Positions 49,661-55,732 of a DNA stretch of 55,732 nt are shown in pieces. Within the stretch, counting starts at the first letter, position 1; each line of letters opens with the position of its first letter. This stretch comes from JABDGZ01 sp964487685 (GTDB lineage: Bacteria; Omnitrophota; Gorgyraeia; Zapsychrales; Fredricksoniimonadaceae), in contig CAZASA010000007.1 in the NCBI GenBank assembly GCA_964487685.1, positions 1 to 55,732 of the forward strand, read 5' to 3'. The notes below the pieces were generated by a model. That model searched no databases. It saw only the letters and a list, made by a program, of their open reading frames with translations, and was not told the DNA's origin. A program made the translations under genes and the position numbers.

Positions 49661-52600
49661 ATGACAGCGCAGAATAACAAAACAAAAGCACAGTTAGTGT
49701 TTGTGGCGCAGATTGCAACCGAGATTGTTTATGGATTAATGCGGAAATTTAAGCAAAGCCTAAAATTGGCATTATATAGATACAGAGGGCATGCTTTACT
49801 TATGATGAAGAAAGGCATATCTATTTTCATCCTGGTCTGTTTTTTTGTCACAGGACAGATTGGGACGTATTCTCTCTACGCACAGGAAGTATATTTGCCT
49901 ACTCCTGGGGCGATGGTCCATTTAAGCCCTGAGTTTAATCCACCTATTCTCAAAGGCATCAAGGTTCATCCAGATAATCCATTCAGGTTTGACTTTATTC
50001 TTGATAAAGGCGACAGTCATGAAGGAAGTGGCCAGTTAAAGGACGACTCTTCCAGGTTTATCAAGTACTTTCTAACGTCTTTAACTGTTCCTGAGAAAGA
50101 TCTTTGGGTCAACCTAAGTCCATATGAAAAGGACAGAATAGTTCCCGAGTCTTTTGGAGTAACAGAAATGGGGCGTAATTTATTAGCTGAAGACTACATG
50201 CTCAAGCAGATAACGGCATCTCTTATTTATCCTGAAGATGATATAGGAAAGAAATTCTGGAAGCGTGTGTATGCGCAGGCAAGTAAGAAGTATGGGACAA
50301 CGAATATTCCCGTTAACACGTTTAATAAAGTGTGGATAGTGCCCCAGAAGGCGGTTGTTTATGAGAATGTTAAGGCAGGGACAGCGTATGTGGTAGAAAG
50401 TAAACTTAATGTAATGTTGGAACAAGATTATCTTTCTTTGTCTAAGCATGAAGGGATTCAATCTGATCAGGCACAAACGAAAGAGACTAATGAATTGGGC
50501 GGCCAAATTGTCCGGGAGATCGTTATCCCCGAACTCGTTAAAGAAGTCAATGAAGGCAAGAATTTCGCTCAACTCAGACAAGTTTATAATTCTTTGATAC
50601 TAGCTGTTTGGTACAAAAAGAAGATGGAAGACAGCGTTTTAGCTCAAGTTTATGAAGATAAAAATAAAATTGCGGGAATGAACATCAAGGATCCCCAGAC
50701 AAAACAGAAAATTTATGAGCAATATTTACATGCTTTTAAAAAAGGCGTCTACAACTATATAAAAGAAGAAGTTGATCCTGCCACTCAGGAATCTATACCA
50801 AGAAAATATTTTTCCGGCGGCTTTACGGCAACCAATTTATCCACCAGTCCAGCCATGGCGGTGACCCATAGCGCGCCAAATCTATCCACTGTTGGATCTA
50901 ATTTTGCCATGTTTACGGTGGATGTCAGGCCGTATGACCAGGCCATGAACACGGCAGAAGATGACCAAATTAAAGATAAAAAGACGTCTGAATTTGATGA
51001 CGAAATTGACCGGATCGCGCAAGAAAGCGGAATTTTTCTGGGGTCTAATACAAAGGTAACCCTTTTTATAGGCGCAAGCGTTAAAGGTTACTATTGTAAT
51101 CTATTTGAAAACATTGTCCGCCGGCAATATGGGTTTGACATGGTTTATCTGCCGTATCCCATTACAATTTCCAATCCCATGACCAGGGAAGAGAGCGATA
51201 AAATAAATCTCATAAAGGAGCAGATAAGGACAAATCTCCGCATTGCGGGCGCTGTTATTACAAAACCGGGGAAGGTGGTTTTTCATGAGACAGACGATAA
51301 TGATATCGGGGCCGTAAACTATATCGTCAAAGATTATGACAGCCAAACGATTGCCCGTTATGCCGTTGACGGGGAGGCTTGGCTGAAAGGATTGAATCAT
51401 GATTTTAAAAAGACATATGGAAAGGACTATGAGCTCGCGGGGAAGAAAGTTGTTATTATCGGCAGCGGCGGAGCGGCTCGGGAGATCGCGGAAACGTTGA
51501 ATAACAAAGCAGTGGATTCGGTTATTTTTATAGATAAAAACAAAGACATGTTAACGGGGATGCAGGAGATGCTTAAAAAATTAAAAGCGGATTATTTTAA
51601 AGATGACCCGGAGGATTTTATTGAGAATACACCCGAGAATCAAAATAAGATCAATGCGGCCATTCGAAATGCTAAGCTTATTATCAATTCGGCTACTGAT
51701 AAAGATCATCCTCAAGTAAGCCCGTTGTCTAGTCATGAAGGCTTTCACGAAGGGCAGGTAGTTGTAGACCTGATGAGCAGAGCGAAAACAGGGATTTTAT
51801 TGGCAGCTGAAGAAAAAGGGGCGGTTGTTTATTCCGGCCGAAGCATGTTTATTTATGGGATGGTTATTTTTATGAGGGGATGGATGGAGAAACATAAATC
51901 GACAAAACCGATACCGATACCTACGGAAGAGCAGTTGGTTCAAAGTATTTCCCTGTGGTTGGTCAATTACGCGATGCTTGGGAATAAAATAAAAGGGGTT
52001 TTGCCAGGGAGCATAACCATCAGGGACGGACAAACTGAACACCAAGTCGATATACAGATCCCGCGTTGGATGGATTTAAATAAGAAGATAAAGCAGGCGA
52101 CATTTGTTTTTGATATTGATGGGACGTTGACCCCTACAGGAAAGGAGAACATTTCCGGCAATAATTTAGAACAAATCGTCAGGGCTGTTCAATTAAAACA
52201 CGCACGGAGTGATTTAAAGATTAGAATTATTTTGATCAGCGGAAGCGCCTATATGCCCTTTGTCCCGTCCAGGTTCGCTAAGAAAGTTTCAGAATTAAAT
52301 TGGGATAAAATCAATGATCCTGAGGATGTCAAGAAAGAGATCGAAGGCTATCTTCGAGAAAGGGGGCAGTCAGCCCAGGAGGTTCGGGCTTTTCAGACTA
52401 GGGGCTCAATTCAGCAGCGCATCATCAACCCCATTACGAAGAGGTTTAAAGAAAAGGGAGCTGCTTTAACTCCTGATGATATTCAGGTGTTTACCGCAAC
52501 AGGAGGGGAAAAAGCAGAATTTGATAGAATCAAGCAGAAATTTATTTATGAAAAGAATGAAGTGGGAGAGTTTAGTGACCCGGAACAATTGGAGGTCTCG

Positions 52601-54460
52601 AGAAGCCTGGCCAGTAATGCCCTTAGAGGGCTGGGCAAGACATTGGACAAGGATTTTTCGGGCACCATTGAAAGACTTAAGAACGCAAAGGCATTCCTAG
52701 GGAGCAGCGGCGTCCAGGAACTCTTTGAGAAAGCCACTGTGGGCATGGATATTGAGATGTTGCCGTTTGAGCATGAAATGCACATCGTTTTCCATGATTC
52801 CAAATTTCAAATCGACGGTGATATAGCTGTTTCTCAGGCCATGGAAGATTTTAAGCGAACGGCGGCTTTTGATCATCGCGAGGGCAGATATTTTCCAAAA
52901 TCGGGAAAGAATTTTATTATTATTTCTCTGGTGGATAAATCTGACCAGATCAAGCGTTTGGTCCCGGATAAAGATGAAATAATTGTAGGCGGAGGAGATT
53001 CGATCACGGATAGTTTTTTATGGGATAAAAGGTTTTCTGACCAGATTCTTCCTCTATTTTTCGGTAAAAGAGAAGATGTGGCGCAACATCCCGATACCAT
53101 CCTTGCGCTACACGATAACGGTGATGATAAGGTTTATGCACAGGGCAGCGGCAAGATCATGGCAAGCGTATTAGATGCTATGGAACAGCGAAAAACATGG
53201 GCCGATGTGGCCTTTTTGAACAATAGGTTCTCTCCAAGACAGGTGGAAGCCCTCATGGAAACTGATCATGCGATGAGTTCGGGGAAAACCCACTTCTTTT
53301 TTACTAACCATAAAACGTTTGCGGAGAATATTGATCAAGTCAAGATGAGGGTAAATGATGCGGACATAATTATTTATGAAACTGTTGAATCCAATGATCA
53401 TGTTTATGATGAAGTATCATCAGGGAGGTTGACGCCACAGGATGGCATGGCAGAATTTGAACGAATGGAGCAAAGAGGCGTGCACAGGCTGAGATTTCCA
53501 GATGGAGAGGCTGCTTTTTTAAAAATAATTTATAAATCAGGGAAGAAAATTTATGGGGAACCGGTGGATATGCAAGAAATGGGTCAGCTTACGTATATGA
53601 GTAAAAATGCCCGGTGGGAATTTTTTGGCAGTTTTGTAAATGCGGATATTGAGCAATCGTTGTATTGGTATAGGCAGGCCATCATGTCTGACGCAGAAAG
53701 ATATTTCTTAAGAGAAGAGGCTACAAAAATGAAGGTTCAAGAAGTCAGGGAAAAGGATAAAAGATCGAACATCCTGGTCATTAAAGGCGCTATGCATACC
53801 CCTTTTTATGAAGCCTATAAAAGGGACTTCCCTTCTGAAAATGTCACCGCTGAATTTTTAGGATTTGACGGATCCGCTAGTCTGAATAATGAACTGGAAC
53901 GCGAATTTTGTCTCCAAAGGTTCGGGTTAAGCGAAGAAAGAGAATTCTCTGATGGGGAACTGCTTCAGGCGGCCATTTTCGAGATAATGTCGGTTACGGC
54001 AACTAAGATAAACAGGGATGGTTTAAAAAAGATCGTTAGAAGGATCACGAGAATGGCTGACTTTGAAAATTTGTCTATTTATGCCAAGAACCATCCCCCA
54101 GGACGAAGCATTGATGAAGAGGAGGCCTATAGACTATTGTCTAAACATATTTGTGACTGGCTCATTGATAATAAGTTTGCAACGTCAGAGGAACTTGCAA
54201 GAGCGCTCCATTCGAAAGATGAGGCTATGGGGGCCGAAAGAAACACGGGGGGGATTGATTTTACTGCCGCCCAAACACCTTTAGAAATTAAAAATGAGGG
54301 AGAAAAGATTAAATTTAACCTTGAACCCGGGTTGCTTGTCTTGCTTCACAATGCTCCTGGCTTTGTCCCGGTAATTATCAATGTTCAGCCCATGACAGAC
54401 TTGCCTGCTTTTCTGGGACTTTCTGGGGCCAATAAAGAGATGGAGCTAAGTGAGATATAA
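49661..54460 (+). CDS. giant exported multidomain protein with AroE-like and HAD-like domains
   Basis: 1599 residues from ATG 49661, with GGAGGGG just upstream. A 50-residue N-terminal extension precedes a signal anchor (about 52-73, ending LYA); an ATG at 49803 would give a normal signal peptide and remains possible. Next is EVYLPTPGAMVHLSPEFNPP and a domain to about 460 that I recall from Omnitrophota giants. Residues 465-773 resemble shikimate dehydrogenase, with KKVVIIGSGGAAREIAETL near 595. Residues 815-1120 look HAD-like: FVFDIDGTLTPTG and GGGDSITD. A C-terminal module ends in NLEPGLLVLLHNAPGFVPV. If exported, these enzyme-like domains would act outside the cytoplasm, which is odd. Controlled by a LacI operator. 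Confidence 0.75.
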   Translation: MTAQNNKTKAQLVFVAQIATEIVYGLMRKFKQSLKLALYRYRGHALLMMKKGISIFILVCFFVTGQIGTYSLYAQEVYLPTPGAMVHLSPEFNPPILKGIKVHPDNPFRFDFILDKGDSHEGSGQLKDDSSRFIKYFLTSLTVPEKDLWVNLSPYEKDRIVPESFGVTEMGRNLLAEDYMLKQITASLIYPEDDIGKKFWKRVYAQASKKYGTTNIPVNTFNKVWIVPQKAVVYENVKAGTAYVVESKLNVMLEQDYLSLSKHEGIQSDQAQTKETNELGGQIVREIVIPELVKEVNEGKNFAQLRQVYNSLILAVWYKKKMEDSVLAQVYEDKNKIAGMNIKDPQTKQKIYEQYLHAFKKGVYNYIKEEVDPATQESIPRKYFSGGFTATNLSTSPAMAVTHSAPNLSTVGSNFAMFTVDVRPYDQAMNTAEDDQIKDKKTSEFDDEIDRIAQESGIFLGSNTKVTLFIGASVKGYYCNLFENIVRRQYGFDMVYLPYPITISNPMTREESDKINLIKEQIRTNLRIAGAVITKPGKVVFHETDDNDIGAVNYIVKDYDSQTIARYAVDGEAWLKGLNHDFKKTYGKDYELAGKKVVIIGSGGAAREIAETLNNKAVDSVIFIDKNKDMLTGMQEMLKKLKADYFKDDPEDFIENTPENQNKINAAIRNAKLIINSATDKDHPQVSPLSSHEGFHEGQVVVDLMSRAKTGILLAAEEKGAVVYSGRSMFIYGMVIFMRGWMEKHKSTKPIPIPTEEQLVQSISLWLVNYAMLGNKIKGVLPGSITIRDGQTEHQVDIQIPRWMDLNKKIKQATFVFDIDGTLTPTGKENISGNNLEQIVRAVQLKHARSDLKIRIILISGSAYMPFVPSRFAKKVSELNWDKINDPEDVKKEIEGYLRERGQSAQEVRAFQTRGSIQQRIINPITKRFKEKGAALTPDDIQVFTATGGEKAEFDRIKQKFIYEKNEVGEFSDPEQLEVSRSLASNALRGLGKTLDKDFSGTIERLKNAKAFLGSSGVQELFEKATVGMDIEMLPFEHEMHIVFHDSKFQIDGDIAVSQAMEDFKRTAAFDHREGRYFPKSGKNFIIISLVDKSDQIKRLVPDKDEIIVGGGDSITDSFLWDKRFSDQILPLFFGKREDVAQHPDTILALHDNGDDKVYAQGSGKIMASVLDAMEQRKTWADVAFLNNRFSPRQVEALMETDHAMSSGKTHFFFTNHKTFAENIDQVKMRVNDADIIIYETVESNDHVYDEVSSGRLTPQDGMAEFERMEQRGVHRLRFPDGEAAFLKIIYKSGKKIYGEPVDMQEMGQLTYMSKNARWEFFGSFVNADIEQSLYWYRQAIMSDAERYFLREEATKMKVQEVREKDKRSNILVIKGAMHTPFYEAYKRDFPSENVTAEFLGFDGSASLNNELEREFCLQRFGLSEEREFSDGELLQAAIFEIMSVTATKINRDGLKKIVRRITRMADFENLSIYAKNHPPGRSIDEEEAYRLLSKHICDWLIDNKFATSEELARALHSKDEAMGAERNTGGIDFTAAQTPLEIKNEGEKIKFNLEPGLLVLLHNAPGFVPVIINVQPMTDLPAFLGLSGANKEMELSEI

Positions 54461-54540
54461 GGAACATATAGGAAGTAGTGACAGGCGCGACTTTTTAATG
54501 ATAGACATTTGAGAGAGTTCTGGTAGTACTAATATGTACA

Positions 54541-54584
54541 CTCCCGAGTGCACAAGAAGTATGCCTTGGGGGTTTTTTATTTTT
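54541..54584 (+). terminator. intrinsic terminator after the giant gene
   Basis: CTCCCGAG (54541-54548) pairs with CTTGGGGG (54565-54572) with two G-T pairs, followed by TTTTTTATTTTT. The rest of the 232-base gap 54461-54692 shows nothing further. Confidence 0.7.
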
Positions 54585-54692
54585 AAGGTAGTTAGGTGGT
54601 TACAAAATGCAACTACCTGAAATGATAAAAGGCAGGGAAAGCCCTGGCAGAAAAAACTATCGAAACAGTGAATACATGGTAAAATTAAAACG

Positions 54693-55004
54693 ATGAAAAC
54701 TTATCTTGATTATCGGGGGCAAAGAATACGTTTAACAGAGGAACGGCGCAAACATATTCTTGAGCACCCTGAAATGAGATTATTGATGCCTCGTATTCAA
54801 GAAACCTTGTCTGAGCCGCAGAGGGTCATTCAGTCACTAAGCGATAAAGACGCTAATTTGTATTATAAATACTATCTTGGAACAATGGTTGGTGATATGT
54901 ATTTGTGTGTTGTTGTCAAAATGATAAAGAAAGACGCTTTTATCCTCACAGCTTATTTAACGGATTCGATTAAAAAAGGGGAAATTATATGGCTAAGAAA
55001 ATAA
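54693..55004 (+). CDS. PBECR/DUF4258-like small nuclease-type protein (putative toxin)
   Basis: 103 residues. The pattern RRKHILEHPEMR, PQRVIQS, LYYKYYLG, DMYLCVVVK and FILTAYLTDSIKKGEIIW fits the small BECR-fold (barnase/EndoU/colicin/RelE-like) proteins often annotated as PBECR or DUF4258. His and Lys/Arg residues near the start could be catalytic. The next gene, a DUF2283 protein, overlaps it by 16 bases, a pairing common for such genes and suggestive of toxin-antitoxin. Toxic activity is inferred only. Confidence 0.65.
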   Translation: MKTYLDYRGQRIRLTEERRKHILEHPEMRLLMPRIQETLSEPQRVIQSLSDKDANLYYKYYLGTMVGDMYLCVVVKMIKKDAFILTAYLTDSIKKGEIIWLRK

Positions 55005-55192
55005 TCAAGCTTTGGTTTGATAAAGAAGGTGATTATTTAGAAGTTGCTTTTGAGAAGAAAGCAGGGTTTTTCCGTCAGACTAAGAATGATGCAGTTATGG
55101 AGAAAGTTGACGATAAAGGCAATATTCTTGGATTTTCTGTATTAAATGTCAGTAAGCTTGCCCAAAAGCCGTTGCAAGTGTCACTAGTTTAA
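54989..55192 (+). CDS. DUF2283-family protein (putative antitoxin)
   Basis: 67 residues. LWFDKEGDYLEVAFE near residue 7 and the end GFSVLNVSKL are the DUF2283 signature. AAAAGGGGA precedes ATG 54989, inside the upstream gene, giving translational coupling. Members often accompany small nuclease-like proteins. It is the last gene inside the candidate tRNA-Asp island. Confidence 0.85.
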   Translation: MAKKIIKLWFDKEGDYLEVAFEKKAGFFRQTKNDAVMEKVDDKGNILGFSVLNVSKLAQKPLQVSLV

Positions 55193-55236
55193 ATAAATAG
55201 ATCATCCAAAACGGACGTATCTTCGAACTTTTTTAT

Positions 55237-55278
55237 CTCTGTTTTGGCCTTATTGTGATATAGAAGCCAAAATCAGAG
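55237..55278. repeat. imperfect inverted repeat near the right att-like site
   Basis: CTCTGTTTTGGC (55237-55248) and GCCAAAATCAGAG (55266-55278) pair with one unpaired base, loop of 17. No T-tract. The stretch 55193-55511 holds no gene; besides this repeat it contains the att-like site and a promoter. Confidence 0.5.
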
Positions 55279-55312
55279 CGGCGCAGACAGAGATACAGTT
55301 CGATATGACATG

Positions 55313-55327
55313 CGTCGACCCCGCCAT
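55313..55327 (+). repeat. candidate att site (right), copy of the tRNA-Asp 3' end
   Basis: CGTCGACCCCGCCAT, identical to 47581-47595. No further tRNA sequence lies to its left, so it is only the end of the gene, as left by site-specific integration. Confidence 0.6.
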
Positions 55328-55443
55328 TATATTTGATTTTCTCCGACGATATTCTACGTTTTTAAAAGATCATTTTTTCCCTTCCCAAGGATTAGGAATA
55401 GGCCTGAAATAAGCAGTTCTCTAAATGGTCCATTTTAATCTAA

Positions 55444-55473
55444 TTGCGTTTATAGGTGGGAATGGCGTATAAT
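55444..55473 (+). promoter_or_regulatory. promoter upstream of the CheB-type gene
   Basis: TTGCGT (55444-55449), 18-base spacer, TATAAT (55468-55473). Confidence 0.5.
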
Positions 55474-55511
55474 AACCCCAAATAATATTCCAGATTTTAC
55501 GAGGATGCCGT

Positions 55512-55732
55512 TTGCCTAAGACTCACCATACGAATCTTGCCAATAACAAGTCATTCCCCATAGCGTGCGTCGGCGCATCTGCCGGCGGACTAGAGGCGTT
55601 GATAGCCCTTTTTAAATCTTTACCAAAAAGTATCAATATGGCATTTGTGCTGATCCAGCATCTGGAACCTCAGCATAAGAGCGCGTTATCCGAGATCCTT
55701 TCCAGGGAAGCGTCCTTAAATATCCGTGAAGC
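55512..55732 (+). CDS. CheB-type methylesterase domain protein (partial)
   Basis: The first 73 residues, from TTG 55512 with GAGG seven bases upstream; the ATG at 55505 is out of frame and stops after four codons. ACVGASAGGLEAL carries the catalytic serine of CheB methylesterases and LIQHLEPQHKSAL the catalytic histidine. The protein begins directly with the esterase domain and no receiver domain. Such proteins are often CheB-CheR-PAS-kinase fusions, which the cut end prevents checking. It lies outside the island, on the ancestral chromosome side. Confidence 0.88.
   Translation, partial: MPKTHHTNLANNKSFPIACVGASAGGLEALIALFKSLPKSINMAFVLIQHLEPQHKSALSEILSREASLNIRE

Overview
The window is most likely a piece of a metagenome-assembled genome of an uncultured Gram-negative-type bacterium, probably Candidatus Omnitrophota. 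The hints are an exported giant protein with an N-terminal and C-terminal signature I associate with that phylum, small exported proteins with a YYPxP...Y motif, and very many GT-C membrane glycosyltransferases next to FAD, CapK and radical-SAM genes. This assignment is inference. A 100-N gap at 24783-24882 is flanked by an identical 55-base sequence, as expected from a de Bruijn assembly made with k=55.

Layout. 1-930: the end of glmS and rsmI. 920-4639: GT-C/DUF2079 membrane proteins. 4660-5364: a REP-associated transposase with its own REP palindromes. 5.4-6.6 kb: two convergent small exported proteins. 6.6-15.9 kb: a rightward glycan-assembly cluster (LAB_N, GT2, ICMT-like enzyme, two tandem pairs of PA14 anchor plus GT-C, another GT-C, CapK-like ligase). 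16-19.3 kb: two radical-SAM genes and a GT28-like gene. 27.07-19.3 kb, leftward: two Ser/Gly-rich, Cys-rich exported proteins followed by an FAD oxidoreductase, a CapK-like protein and a methyltransferase in one tight operon.

27.2-30.3 kb: pyrR-pyrB-pyrC behind a sigma70-type promoter, a PyrR-binding hairpin and an attenuator. Then tRNA-Arg, sugar epimerases, GT2 and a methyltransferase. 42.6-34.8 kb, leftward: a third PA14/GT-C pair, an FAD oxidoreductase and two tandem 12-TM-type proteins. 42.65-47.4 kb: mutM, pyrK-pyrD-pyrF and an amino-acid permease, then tRNA-Val and tRNA-Asp. Pyrimidine synthesis is thus present in two blocks (carAB and pyrE are not in the window), separated by glycan genes.

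47.6-55.3 kb looks like a tRNA-Asp-targeted island. It is bounded by a 15-bp direct repeat of the tRNA 3' end and holds a DUF2806-like gene, a LacI-type regulator, a 1599-residue exported protein with AroE-like and HAD-like domains behind the same operator, and a toxin-antitoxin-like pair. No integrase is visible. The window ends inside a CheB-type gene.

The strongest candidates for something undescribed are: the recurring gene pair of a PA14-domain membrane anchor with a GT-C glycosyltransferase (three copies); the Cys-rich, Ser/Gly-repeat exported proteins with an identical C-terminal tail; the LacI-controlled giant protein on the tRNA-Asp island; and a recurring promoter layout that predicts leaderless mRNAs.
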